64,000 nucleotides of DNA from Bog-756 sp963699105. Lineage in GTDB: Bacteria > Actinomycetota > Acidimicrobiia > Acidimicrobiales > RAAP-2. The stretch is from positions 1,240,001 through 1,304,000 of the forward strand of contig CAVOTI010000001.1 of assembly GCA_963699105.1 (NCBI GenBank). The letters run 5' to 3'. Made by a program: the position numbers and the translations under genes. A model generated the notes under the pieces. It ran no database searches, was not told where the DNA came from, and saw only the letters and a program-made list of their open reading frames with translations. Of the stretch, positions 36,093 through 45,222 are shown piece by piece (position 1 is the stretch's first letter; every line of letters starts with the position of its first letter).

Positions 36093-36934
36093 TCAGCCGG
36101 TGGCCCGGGGCGGGAGAAGAAGAAGCTCTTCGGCGTTGGCGTACAGGTAGTTGTCGAGTACCTCGGCGGGAAGGTCGAGCCCGGCCGCCTCCGTCACCGT
36201 CCGGGTGATCGACAGCACCGGCGAGTCGGAGGCGAAGATGATCCGGTCCCGGCCCCGGGTCCGCATGAAGTGGAGCAGAGACCCAGGCAGACGCTTGGGG
36301 GACCAGGCCGACGTCATCAGGCGCAGGTTGTCGTATTTGATCATCAGCCGGATGGCGGTGTCCCACCACGGGTCGGCTCCATGGATCATGGACAGATTCG
36401 AGCTCCGGGAAGTGATAGCAGACGCGGTCGAGGTAGATCGGGTTCTGCACCTCGCCAGGGATGGGCGGCCCCGGCAGTCCGGTGTTCATGCACAGCGGTA
36501 TGTCCAACTCGCAGCATTTGGCGTACAGGGGGAAGTACACCGACTCGGTCGGCGGATAACGACCGTCGCCCCAGAAGCTCGGGCCCACCGTGAGGTAGGC
36601 CACCGGGTGGCCGGCTACGAAGGATTCGAGTGCTCTTAGAGTGGGCATGGGTCGGAGCAGGTTGTGGCCTCCGAGGCCCAGGCTGAATCGGTCGGGGTGG
36701 GCCTCGACGAACTCCGCCGCCCGCCGTGGAAGGCTTGGCCACGCTGGTGATGAGGACGGCCCGGCGCACACCCTGGGCATCCATCTCCTCGAGCATCTCG
36801 GGCAGCTCGCGATTGCGCATGTCGAAGTTGGACTTGAACGTGTCCTTCTTCACCTTGGCCATCCAGTCCGACTGTGGCCCATCGCCCATGTCGACGTTGC
36901 AGAGGCAGTCGTGCGCTCGTTCAACCGTACTCAC
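36093..36934 (-). CDS. Amidohydrolase-family protein, frameshifted
   Basis: A GTG at 36934 begins STVERAHDCLCNVDMGDG. Frame one runs to AVLITSVAKPS near 36745. The second frame carries AAEFVEAHPDRFSLGLGGHN and ELDIPLCMNTGLPGPPIPGE, and a third, near 36390, contains MIHGADPWWDTAIRLMIKYD and RIIFASDSPVLSITRTVTEA. The order matches the amidohydrolase_2 TIM barrel (GHN, N-T-G strand, F-A-S-D-S metal Asp near the end). The usual N-terminal metal H-x-H is replaced by NVDMGD. It is a second copy of this family in the cluster; whether it is catalytic is unclear. Confidence 0.6.
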
Positions 36935-36947
36935 CGTCAGCTCCTTC

Positions 36948-37790
36948 TCAGTCTTGCGCTCGCCACATTGTGACCGGACTCAGAAGTCCGATACCTCCGT
37001 CGATGTTGACCACCGCTCTCGTGAGGTAGCCGGCACGGGGTGACAGCAGGAAGGCAAACAGCTCCCCCACCTCTTCTGGCCGTCCCGGCCGCCCCAGAGC
37101 CACGTCCATGTGCCATTCATCCGCCATGACCTGCTCGAGCAGTCCCTCTGGCCGTACGCCCCGCTCCCTGGCCAACGAAGCCCGGACCGAGGTCAGGGCG
37201 TCCGTCTCGATGGCTCCCGGGCAGACACAGTTGGCCCGTACGCCGCTCCGGCCGTAGGCCCGGGCGATCGTCTTGGTGAAGGCGGCAACCCCGCTCTTCA
37301 GCGTGACGTAGGGAAGACGAGCCGGATGGTAGGCATGGATCGAGTAGGCGGCGGTGGTGACGATGGTGCCCCCTCCTCCCGCCACCAGATGGGGAACGGC
37401 GGCCCGAACCGTGCGGACGGTCCCCATGAGGATGTCGTCGAACGCCTCGGTCCACACCCGGTCCGAGGCATGCTCGGCATCGGCGTGGGCGGCCAGACTG
37501 GTCCCCGTGGTCACGGCCACGCCGGCCAGTTCCCCGAGGGTATCGACGGCCCGGTTGACGGCCCGGTCGGCTTCTCCCTCCTCGGTCACATCGGCGACGA
37601 TGGCCACCGCCCCGGCACCCTGGGCCGAGATCGCCTCCACTGCGGCGTCGGCCCGATCGGGGTGGCGCCCGACGCACAGCCACCCGGGCGCCGTCGCCAG
37701 CCAGTACCTTCGCCGTCGCCAGCCCCATTCCGGCCGTGCCGCCCACGATCAGATAGCCGCCATCTCGAACTCCGAGGTCGCATCCCCTGC
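36948..37790 (-). CDS. Short-chain dehydrogenase/reductase, frameshifted near N-terminus
   Basis: The N-terminal frame contains YLIVGGTAGMGLATAKVLAGDGA, a variant of the SDR nucleotide loop. After a slip near 37665 the main frame runs through AGAVAIVADVTEEGEADRAV, VTTGTSLAA (in place of NAG), GGGTIVTTAAYSIHA (catalytic Ser not obvious), LPYVTLKSGVAAFTK (Tyr and Lys) and ANCVCPGAIETDAL to DGGIGLLSPV. The exact start is uncertain. The missing NAG and unclear Ser make it an atypical or inactive member. It is divergent from the crotonase at 37872 and shares operator site g. Confidence 0.6.
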
Positions 37791-37854
37791 GCCTCCTGTG
37801 CTCCGGATTCGGGCCGGCCCGGGCCCACGATCTACTTGACGGATCGGCAATGAA

Positions 37855-37869
37855 CATGTAGACGTTTTC
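37855..37869. promoter_or_regulatory. Cluster operator motif, site g
   Basis: CATGTAGACGTTTTC lies in the divergent region between the SDR (minus) and crotonase (plus) genes, directly before the annotated start of the latter. A later start for that gene would be more comfortable. Confidence 0.45.
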
Positions 37870-37871
37870 TT

Positions 37872-38684
37872 GTGCCTTCAGGTTCCCCGTCATACCATCC
37901 CCGCATCATCGTCGTGGCAGAAGGGCACGTCACAACGGTGACGATCGACAGTCCGGACACGAAGAATGCGTGCACGGGGGACATGTGGGTCGCCCTCGGG
38001 GCCACCTTCCGAGATCTCGCCTACTCGGGCACCAGGGCCATCGTCCTCACCGGCGCCGGTGGTGAGTTCTGCGCCGGTGCCGACCTGACCGGCAGCGATA
38101 GCGACGGCGGAAGTTCCGGACGAAAATCGGGGCATATCCTCCAGGGGATGAGGGTCCTGGCCGACGCCGTGCAATCCGTGCACGACTGCCCGGTGCCGGT
38201 GGTGGCCAAGGTCGACGGGGTGTGCGTCGGCGCCGGGCTCGGTCTGGCCCTGGCCGCCGACATGATCTGGTGCTCGGACCGCGCCAGGTTCTCGGCCATC
38301 TTCGCCAAGCGGGGCCTCAGCCTCGACTTCGGCACGTCCTGGCTGCTCCCCCAGAGGATCGGCATCCACAAGGCCAAGGAACTGGCCTTCACCGGGAGGG
38401 TCATCAGCGGGCCCGACGCCCTGTCACTGGGTCTGGTCAATGCTGTGGTGCCACCGAACGAGCTCGACAACGCCACGGACGAGATCGTCGATGCCATCGC
38501 CGCCGGCCCCCCGGTTGCCCTGTCGATGACCAAGCGGCAGCTGGACAACGCCGGAAACGCCTCGTTGGCCCAGGCACTCGAGGCGGAGGCGCTGGCCCAG
38601 AGCGTGAACGTGAAGACCGACGACATGAGGGAAGCATTCATGGCCTATGCCGAACGCCGACCTCCGAACTTCTCCGGCCGCTAG
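37872..38684 (+). CDS. Crotonase-fold protein with isomerase-type Asp
   Basis: The product has up to 270 residues; the GTG at 37872 touches operator site g, so a downstream GTG may be the real start. It has TVTIDSPDTKNACTGDMW, the oxyanion loop GAGGEFCAGADLTGS, and KVDGVCVGAGLGLALAADMI, where the hydratase Glu is Gly. A RGLSLDFGTSWLLPQRIGIH segment keeps the Asp that serves as base in PaaG-like isomerases (L-x-x-D-x-G-x-x-W). I would call it an isomerase or C-C hydrolase candidate rather than a hydratase. It is followed within seven bases by the carboxylase beta subunit, so they form one operon. Confidence 0.8.
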   Translation: MPSGSPSYHPRIIVVAEGHVTTVTIDSPDTKNACTGDMWVALGATFRDLAYSGTRAIVLTGAGGEFCAGADLTGSDSDGGSSGRKSGHILQGMRVLADAVQSVHDCPVPVVAKVDGVCVGAGLGLALAADMIWCSDRARFSAIFAKRGLSLDFGTSWLLPQRIGIHKAKELAFTGRVISGPDALSLGLVNAVVPPNELDNATDEIVDAIAAGPPVALSMTKRQLDNAGNASLAQALEAEALAQSVNVKTDDMREAFMAYAERRPPNFSGR

Positions 38685-38690
38685 AGCCTG

Positions 38691-40197
38691 ATGACCGGGA
38701 CCGAGGGCGCGGCGGGCTGGAAGGATGCTCTCGACGACCTCGAGGCCCGTCGAGCCGCCTCGCGCTCGATGGGTGGAGAGGAGCGGCTGGCCAAGCACCA
38801 CACGGCCGGAAAGCTCGACGCCCGGGCCCGCATCGACCATCTGCTCGACTCCGGTTCGTTCCTGGAGATCGGAACCCTGGTGGGCGGGACCGACGCACCG
38901 GCCGATGCCGTAGTCATCGGTTCGGGTTCCGTCGACGGCAGACCCGTCATGGTGGCCGCCGAGGACTTCACCGTGCTGGCCGGAACGATCAGCTCGGCGG
39001 CCAACGCCAAGCGCTACCGTGTCGCCGAAATCGCTGAGACCGATCGCATTCCTTTGGTCATGCTGCTGGAAGGGGCCGGATTCCGGGCCGATGGCAAGCC
39101 GCATCCCCGGGCCCCCACCGACCTGCTGGCCCAAGCTTCGTGTTCCGGGAAGAGTGCCGCTGGTCACCGCCATTCTCGGAGCATCTGCCGGTCACGGCGC
39201 CCTAGTGGCACCGATATCGGACTTCACGGTGATGAGTTCGCACGCATCTGTCTTCACTGCCGGGCCGCCGGTGGTGCTCGAGTCCCTGGGCGAGCAGATC
39301 AGCAAGCAGGACCTGGGCGGCCCGGAGGTGGCGGTGGCCAGCGGGCTGGTTCACAACGTTGCGCCTGATGATGCGGCGGCTCTCGACCTGGTCAGAACCT
39401 ATCTGGGCTATTTTCCCTCGTCGGCCTGGTCCTACCCGGCCGATGCGGAACCCGCCGGTGTGGCCTTCCGAGACGTACCGGAGCTACTGGACATCATCCC
39501 TCCCAACGGGCGGCGGGTGTACGATATGCACGACGTCCTGGACGTCGTCTTCGACGAGGGCTCCTGCTTCGAGGTGCAGCCGCAGTTCGGCCGATCCCTC
39601 CTCTGCGCACTGGCCAACCTCGGTGGGCACCCGGTAGCTGTGATCGCCAACCAGCCGAACGTGCTCGCCGGCTCGCTCGATGCCGACGGGGCCGACAAGG
39701 CCTCGCACTTCATCACCGTCGCCGACTCCTTCCACCTGCCCATCATCTTCCTGGCCGACAACCCCGGCGTCATGCCGGGGAGCCAATCGGAACAGCAGGG
39801 CATCCTGCGCAGTGGGGCCCGGATGTTCGCGGCCCAGACTCAGGCCCGGGTCCCGAAGTTGGCGGTCACGTTGCGGAAGGCGTACGGCTTCGGGTCGATG
39901 GTCATGGGCATCATCCCGTTCGATGGCCAGTCGGTAACGCTCGCCTTCCCGGGTGCGACCATGGGGGCCATGGGGGCGTCGGCCATGAGTCGGGCCCGGG
40001 GGTCCGACGTGGACGAGGCCGCCCAACTGCGCCAACTCGAGGTGGAAGCGTCCTACCGGGCCGCCCGGAGCTTTGGTCAGGACGAGCTCATCAGCCCCGT
40101 CGAAGTCCGCAACCGGCTGCTGAGCTCGCTCGAGCGCGCCCTCTACCGACGTCAGGCGGCCCCCGAGCCGGCAGCGCGGATCGCCATCATGCCGTAG
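38691..40197 (+). CDS. Acyl-CoA carboxylase beta (carboxyltransferase) subunit, one frameshift
   Basis: The product is about 502 residues. The N-terminal half has RRAASRSMGGEERLAKHHTA, ARARIDHLLDSGSFLEIGTL and EDFTVLAGTISSAANAKRY. Near 39137 one base has been gained (or two lost) around GGGA, and the frame changes to GRVPLVTAILGASAGHGALV. The C-terminal half carries PNVLAGSLDADGADKASHFI, LADNPGVMPGSQSEQQGILR and the second oxyanion region SMVMGIIPFDG. Such subunits transfer carboxyl from biotin to propionyl-, methylcrotonyl- or geranyl-CoA. No biotin carboxylase or carrier gene is in the window, so it must borrow an alpha subunit or act without one. Confidence 0.8.
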
Positions 40198-40293
40198 GGA
40201 CGGCCCGACCACCCGCCGGCGGCCGGCGCCCGGCGATATGCCTCCGTCTGAGTGGCTCCCCGGCGTGGATCGCCCGTCCACCCTACCCCAAAA

Positions 40294-40308
40294 CCTCTCG
40301 ATGTTTCC
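40294..40308. promoter_or_regulatory. Cluster operator motif, site k
   Basis: CCTCTCGATGTTTCC, one mismatch in the core, lies about 50 bases upstream of the DUF35 gene at 40360. Confidence 0.4.
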
Positions 40309-40359
40309 GTGTCCACCGACTAGCGTGAAGCGGGACATCCCGGTGGTGGAGGAGCAGCG

Positions 40360-40800
40360 ATGCAGAAGGCGATTGCCGACATATTCACTTGGCCGTCCAA
40401 TGATCCGAGGCTGCTGGGCAGCCGGTGCGAGCGGTGCGGGGCCGTGACGTTCCCGGTCCAGTCCCGGTGCCCGCGCTGCAGTGCCTCGGACATGGTGGAA
40501 CTGGCCCTCCCCCGGCGGGGCTCCCTCGTATCGTGGACGACCCAGGGATTCCCTCCGAGCTTCGACTACAGAGGCACTCCGACCGGGGAGGTCTTCGAGC
40601 CCTTCGGGGTAGGGCTGGTGCAGCTCGATGACGTCGTGAGGGTCGAGTCGCGACTGACCGAGAGTGATCCCGACAAGCTCGACTTCGGTATGGAGGTCGA
40701 GTTGCGGATCATCCCGTTCTATGTCGATGACGACGGTGATGAGATTGTCACCTTCGCCTTCGCCCCGGTCGGCTCCCCGACGCAGGAGGAAATGAAGTGA
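40360..40800 (+). CDS. DUF35 (zinc ribbon/OB-fold) acyl-CoA-binding protein, ChsH2-like
   Basis: The 146-residue protein follows GGAGGAGCAGCG. The N-terminal rubredoxin-like zinc ribbon is SRCERCGAVTFP...SRCPRCSAS (four Cys at about residues 23-41). An OB fold follows, with RRGSLVSWTTQGFPP, FGVGLVQLDDVVRVESRLTE and MEVELRIIPFYVD. In steroid degradation DUF35 proteins such as ChsH2 associate with MaoC-like hydratase subunits and with the aldolase Ltp2 that cleaves the side chain. Here the thiolase-fold gene overlaps the stop by four bases (GTGA), strongly implying a complex. Confidence 0.8.
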   Translation: MQKAIADIFTWPSNDPRLLGSRCERCGAVTFPVQSRCPRCSASDMVELALPRRGSLVSWTTQGFPPSFDYRGTPTGEVFEPFGVGLVQLDDVVRVESRLTESDPDKLDFGMEVELRIIPFYVDDDGDEIVTFAFAPVGSPTQEEMK

Positions 40801-41942
40801 ACGACGTCGCCATCATCGGGGTCGGTCTCCATCCCTTCGGTCGCCACGGCGATAAATCGGCGTTCGAGATGGGTGCCGACGCAGTGGAGCTGGCCCTGAC
40901 CGACGCCGGCGTGCCGTGGGGCGACGTGCAGTGCGCTTTCGGCGGGAGTTGGGAGGTGGCCCAGACCGACCCCCTCACCGGCCTGATCGGGCTGACCGGC
41001 ATCCCGTTCATCAATGTGTTCAACGCCTGTGCCACCGGGGCTGCCGCCATCCAACAGGCGGCCAACGCCATCGTGGCCGGCACGGGCGACATCGTGGTAG
41101 CCGTAGGCATGGACAAGCACCCGCGGGGATCGTTCAAGGTCGACCCGACACTCACCAATGTTCCCGCCTGGTACGGCGACAACGGGCAGTTCGTCACGAC
41201 CAAATTCTTCGGCATGAAGATCAACAGGTACATGCACGACCATGACATCTCGTCGGAGACACTGGCCAAGGTGGCGGCCAAGAACTACCGGAACGGCGCT
41301 CTCAACCCGAAGGCCTTCCGGCGCCAGGCCATCACCGAACAGGAGATCCTCGATTCCCCGGTCCTCAACCATCCCCTCACCTCATACATGTTCTGCGCTC
41401 CCGACGAGGGGGCGGCAGCCGTCGTGCTATGCCGGGCCGACCTCGCCCACCGTTATACCGACACCCCCGTGTACGTGAAGGCAACGGCCATCCGAACTCG
41501 CAACTACGGCGCCTATGAGGTCAGCACCACCTGGGCGGCAGTGGAAGAAGACGTCGCCCCGACCGTGTACGCGTCCGGCGCCGCCTATGAGGAAGCCGGG
41601 GTCGGGCCCGAGGACGTCGACGTGATCCAGCTGCAGGACACCGATGCCGGTGCTGAAGTGATCCACATGGCCGAGAACGGTTTCTGCGGCCACGGCGAGC
41701 AGGAGAAGCTCCTCGCCGACGGCGCCACCGAGATCACCGGTTCCATGCCGGTCAATACCGACGGCGGCCTCATTGCCAACGGCGAGCCGATCGGCGCCTC
41801 GGGACTCCGCCAGGTCCACGAGCTGGTGGTCCAACTTCGCGGTGAGGCCGGCGACCGCCAAGTCCCGGCCCACCCCCGGGTGGGGTACGCCCAGGTCTAC
41901 GGGGCTCCGGGGACGGCCGCCGTGACAATTCTCACCCGCTGA
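40797..41942 (+). CDS. Thiolase-fold protein, SCP-x/Ltp2-like
   Basis: The 381-residue product starts DVAIIGVGLHPFGRHGDKSA. It has the nucleophile-Cys motif VFNACATGAAAIQQAANAI (about residue 80), GDIVVAVGMDKHP, YMFCAPDEGAAAVVLCRAD, and the C-terminal block PVNTDGGLIANGEPIGASGL. In degradative thiolases the last block reads G-H-P with a catalytic His. Here that position is Glu (NGEPIG), so classical Claisen cleavage is unlikely. This fits the aldolase-type Ltp2 branch, which cleaves beta-hydroxyacyl-CoA with DUF35 partners. I infer retro-aldol C-C cleavage in the pathway. Confidence 0.8.
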   Translation: MNDVAIIGVGLHPFGRHGDKSAFEMGADAVELALTDAGVPWGDVQCAFGGSWEVAQTDPLTGLIGLTGIPFINVFNACATGAAAIQQAANAIVAGTGDIVVAVGMDKHPRGSFKVDPTLTNVPAWYGDNGQFVTTKFFGMKINRYMHDHDISSETLAKVAAKNYRNGALNPKAFRRQAITEQEILDSPVLNHPLTSYMFCAPDEGAAAVVLCRADLAHRYTDTPVYVKATAIRTRNYGAYEVSTTWAAVEEDVAPTVYASGAAYEEAGVGPEDVDVIQLQDTDAGAEVIHMAENGFCGHGEQEKLLADGATEITGSMPVNTDGGLIANGEPIGASGLRQVHELVVQLRGEAGDRQVPAHPRVGYAQVYGAPGTAAVTILTR

Positions 41943-42019
41943 CGACCCAGCCGGGATGGGACAGACCCACCCCTCCCGAGCGGCGACGAGCCCCGGTCGG
42001 GCCCGGACGGACCGGACTC

Positions 42020-43297
42020 TCAGTGAGGAGGAGTGATGTAGGCGTAGTCACACCGGTAGCCGTGGGTGCTACTGGTCACGGGCGGATCGTCGACGCGCTG
42101 ATAGTCACCATGGACCATCTCCCCCAACAGATAGCAGTTGCTCACCGTCTTGGCCGCGGGATCGACCGGTATCTCGATGTGGTCACCGCTGAAGTTCGTG
42201 ATCTTCGACAGCGCCTTCAACAGCGACCCCCGGGACGGGTCGCTTCCGGCCTTGGTCAACGCGTCGGTGAACAGTTCGGCCGAGATCCATCCATAGAACG
42301 AAAAGATGTCGGCCTTGAACCCGGGTGAGGCTTCATCGACCCACTTGATGAAGGTGGCGACGGCCGGGATCAGAAAGGCGTCCTGTCCCAGGTAGAAAGA
42401 TGCGTTCTGATTGACGGCGGCACCGTCCACGTTGGCGGCACCCCCGGAATCGGCGACCAGCTCGTTGCTGTAACTACCGGCTCCCAGAATCACCTGAGGG
42501 TGGTACGACTGCTCGGCCAGGTCCTTGAAAATGGCCGAGGTGTAGATCTCGGGCAGCTGGTCCAAAAGGAGCAACTTCACCCCGGCGTCCTTCATGGCAA
42601 TGACGTTGTCGGTGAAGTCGGTCTGGGATTCCGGGGTCTGGTGGACATAGATGACCTTGTATCCGACCTTCTTCAGAGCGTACTCTTCGCCGGCCCATTG
42701 CTGGAGGCCGGCGGGTTGGTCGGAGATGATCGTGCCCACCGCATCGATGTCACCAGGGAATTTCTGTTTGAAGTACTGCAGTGGGCCCTCCTCCCATCCT
42801 CCCGGGAGAGGTTGGGCGCTGAAGACGTTCGGAAGATCGGCGGCGGCGGGGCTCACGGCCACCGCCACATCGGGCATGCCCGGATTTTTGGCCAACACCG
42901 TGGCACCGAAACTGTCCTGGGCCGAGAACCCGCCCACCAGGGCGAAGTCATTCGTGATGGCGTTCTGCACCCCTTCTTCGTTTCCGGCGCCGGTGAAGTT
43001 GTCGTCGGTCGAGTCGACGTAGATCTTTCTCCCGTCGATGCCTCCCGAGGCATTGACCATGTTGAAGTAGGCGTCGGTCCCCACCAGGGCACCCTTGAAC
43101 AGGCCACCCAGAGAGAGCGTCGACACGTTGGCCACCCTGATCGAGTTGGACGTCACGCCGGTGTGGTCTTGGAATGCGCTCGAGGGTATGCCCTTGCCGC
43201 CCGAAGACGCTGTCGACGAGCTCGTCGAGCTGCAACCGACGGCACCGACGGCCACGGCCAGCAACGCCGCCAACGTCACCGCGCGCTTGAGGCTCAT
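42020..43297 (-). CDS. Substrate-binding lipoprotein of branched-chain-amino-acid type
   Basis: I prefer the ATG at 43297, giving 425 residues. A basic start (SLKRAVTLAALL) and hydrophobic core end in a lipobox VGAVGCSS, so the mature protein should be lipid-anchored outside the membrane. The fold is Leu/Ile/Val-binding type I: SNSIRVANVSTLS, SGGIDGRKIYVDSTDDNFTG, NEEGVQNAITNDFALVGGFS, and the late DIFSFYGWISAELFTDALTK. It has no permease or ATPase genes beside it. In catabolic clusters these orphan receptors often bind the aromatic or steroid-like substrate. It is leftward from operator site h. Confidence 0.85.
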   Translation of the reverse strand: MSLKRAVTLAALLAVAVGAVGCSSTSSSTASSGGKGIPSSAFQDHTGVTSNSIRVANVSTLSLGGLFKGALVGTDAYFNMVNASGGIDGRKIYVDSTDDNFTGAGNEEGVQNAITNDFALVGGFSAQDSFGATVLAKNPGMPDVAVAVSPAAADLPNVFSAQPLPGGWEEGPLQYFKQKFPGDIDAVGTIISDQPAGLQQWAGEEYALKKVGYKVIYVHQTPESQTDFTDNVIAMKDAGVKLLLLDQLPEIYTSAIFKDLAEQSYHPQVILGAGSYSNELVADSGGAANVDGAAVNQNASFYLGQDAFLIPAVATFIKWVDEASPGFKADIFSFYGWISAELFTDALTKAGSDPSRGSLLKALSKITNFSGDHIEIPVDPAAKTVSNCYLLGEMVHGDYQRVDDPPVTSSTHGYRCDYAYITPPH

Positions 43298-43360
43298 TGT
43301 TGGCGCCACTTCTCCCCCTAGGTGGTCAATCGACCGAGGCTGGGCTCTCGGACTTCGATG

Positions 43361-43374
43361 TCCTCTAAAGGTAT
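43361..43374. promoter_or_regulatory. Cluster operator motif, site h (inverted orientation)
   Basis: TCCTCTAAAGGTAT, read on the minus strand as ATACCTTTAGAGGA, lies about 65 bases upstream of the lipoprotein start. It shows that the motif occurs in both orientations. Confidence 0.45.
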
Positions 43375-43544
43375 AAATGTATCGGGTGACTCCAGGGCGT
43401 GCAACGGATGCCCGACGCCGACGTCCGGCCCACCGGCCACCGGGCCAGGGGGTTCACGCCCGGCAGTGGCCGAGCGTCAGGCCCGCACCCCGATGGGTGA
43501 AGTGCTCAGCACTGTGGAAGGGGCGACCCTCGTCAGCCCCCGAA

Positions 43545-43586
43545 ACAGCCCCGCTCGACCACCGGATGGTCGGGGGTGCGGGCTGT
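43545..43586 (-). terminator. Imperfect hairpin below the crotonase remnant
   Basis: ACAGCCC...CGACCA pairs with TGGTCG...GGGCTGT around CCGGA. On the minus strand it is followed by TTTCGGGG. It lies between the crotonase remnant and the lipoprotein promoter. Confidence 0.45.
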
Positions 43587-43599
43587 CTCTTCTGGAATC

Positions 43600-44132
43600 C
43601 TCCTGGCTAGTACCGAGTGATTCCGCCCAAGTGGCGAGATTGAGGAAGAGATTGCCGGCGATCGTCAGGGCCAGCTGACGCGTCACTTCGACCACGTCGG
43701 CCGAAGGAACGACCTGGGCGACCAGACCGATCTGCTCGGCCTTCTTGGCCGAGCAGCGCTCTTGACTGCCCAGGAGAGTCATGCGCATCACCTCGCCGAT
43801 CGGCATCCTCTCCCCCATCAATGCCGGTTCGAAGACGGCGGGCATGCCGTAGGTGACATGAGGATCGAAGGAGGTGGCGTTGTCGGCGGCCACGATGAAG
43901 TCGACCTGGCCCAATAGGTGAACGCCCCTCAGCACGCCATTCGGTTGACGGCGGCCAGGACGGGCTTCCACAGGACCTGACTGCGAGGGCCGATACTCCG
44001 GCCGGGGTCCTCATAGGTCAAGACGTGAGAGTAGTAACTCACCCTCTTCGGTGGGAACGTCGGCCCGGTCCATTCCGGTTCAAGGGCTTTCTGACCGGCG
44101 CCGGTCAGAACGACGGCCCGGACGCCGCCCAT
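43600..44132 (-). pseudogene. Crotonase-fold remnant
   Basis: The minus strand begins in mid-domain with GGVRAVVLTGAGQKALEPEW. After a slip near 43935 it continues VNGVLRGVHLLGQVDFIVAA, SFDPHVTYGMPAVFEPALMG and RMTLLGSQERCSAKKAEQIG to LALTIAGNLFLNLATWA, after which the reading frame is lost. The N-terminal 50 residues and the natural C-terminus are missing. It is most like the crotonases at 24001 and 45223 (same DPHV/DSHV motif). It keeps an operator (site i) but should be inactive. Confidence 0.65.
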
Positions 44133-44185
44133 GGCCGGCCGACCGGATACGTTGCGGGCGGAGCCGGCGCCCGTCTACCATCCAA

Positions 44186-44200
44186 TGTCTAGATGTTTGG
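44186..44200. promoter_or_regulatory. Cluster operator motif, site i
   Basis: TGTCTAGATGTTTGG lies between the crotonase remnant (minus) and the crotonase at 44356 (plus). It is among the best matches to the consensus. Confidence 0.6.
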
Positions 44201-44355
44201 CCGGTCCGGGATGCCCGCTGCAGGTCTCAGGAATGGGTAGCTCGTGATCGGCGACGGCCACGTTCTTCTCAGATCATCGCCGGCACTCGAGTCAGCTCGG
44301 AAGATTTGAGACTGCCGGCCTGAACCTTCGACTCTGCACTAGAACGGACTGCGAA

Positions 44356-45165
44356 ATGACGACACCGGTCGAGCACCCAGGCGTAGAGATCAGCATCCAC
44401 AGTTCCGTCCTCCGAATCGAGCTGGACCGGCCGCAGCAGAGGAACGCCCTCGACTCTGCAGCTGTCGGGATCATCGTCGATGCCCTCGAGAACGCATCAA
44501 CGGACGACACGTTGAGAGCCGTTCTTCTGTCGGGCCGGGGTGACGACTTCTGCTCCGGAGCGGACTGGGTGGCATCCAACTCCGATCGGAAGGAGCGCCC
44601 GCGGACGGGAAGCCTGCAGAGGCGGACCCCACTGCAGGCGCACCGCCTCATCGAGCTGTTGATGGGCATCCAGCTCCCGGTCGTGTGCGTCGTCCAAGGC
44701 TGGGCGGCGGGACTCGGGTGCCAGATGGCTCTGGCTTCCGACTTCACCGTGGCCACCGTATCGAGCCGGTTCTGGGAGCCGTTCCTGTCCCGTGGATTTT
44801 CTCCAGACAGCGGTGCGACGTGGCTGGTACCCCGTCTTATCGGCATAGCCCGGGCCCGAGAGTTCCTGATGCTCGGGCGTGAACTGTCCGGCGAAGACGC
44901 CGCATCGTGTGGCCTCATCCATCGAGCCGTTCCCGACTCGGACATCCAAGACGCCGCCGGACAGCTCCTGGGAAAACTGACCAGTGCCGCCACCGTGGCG
45001 CTGGGGCTCACCAAACAATGCATCAACCGGTCGCTCCGGAGTGGACTTGCCGAAGCGATGGAGAACGAGTCGTTCGCCCTCGAGCTCTCCTCCCGGTCCC
45101 GGGATTTCAAGGAGGGCCTCCTCGCCTTCCAAGAGAACCGAACGGCCGATTTCCAGGGGCGATGA
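44356..45165 (+). CDS. Crotonase-fold protein, PaaG-type motif
   Basis: The protein has 269 residues. The first oxyanion loop is SGRGDDFCSGADWVASN. The second is VVQGWAAGLGCQMALASD, where the hydratase Glu is Gln. The isomerase Asp is kept in RGFSPDSGATWLVPRLIGIA, a close match to the PaaG/ECI-like L/S-P-D-x-G-x-T-W consensus. The C-terminal helix LAFQENRTADFQGR is typical. It probably catalyses a double-bond shift in an acyl-CoA rather than hydration. The gene lies 57 bases before the next crotonase and may share its transcript. Confidence 0.8.
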   Translation: MTTPVEHPGVEISIHSSVLRIELDRPQQRNALDSAAVGIIVDALENASTDDTLRAVLLSGRGDDFCSGADWVASNSDRKERPRTGSLQRRTPLQAHRLIELLMGIQLPVVCVVQGWAAGLGCQMALASDFTVATVSSRFWEPFLSRGFSPDSGATWLVPRLIGIARAREFLMLGRELSGEDAASCGLIHRAVPDSDIQDAAGQLLGKLTSAATVALGLTKQCINRSLRSGLAEAMENESFALELSSRSRDFKEGLLAFQENRTADFQGR

Positions 45166-45222
45166 GATCGGCCCGGACACAGATTTGGATCGGGGCATGA
45201 CCGACGATCCATCGAGGTATCG

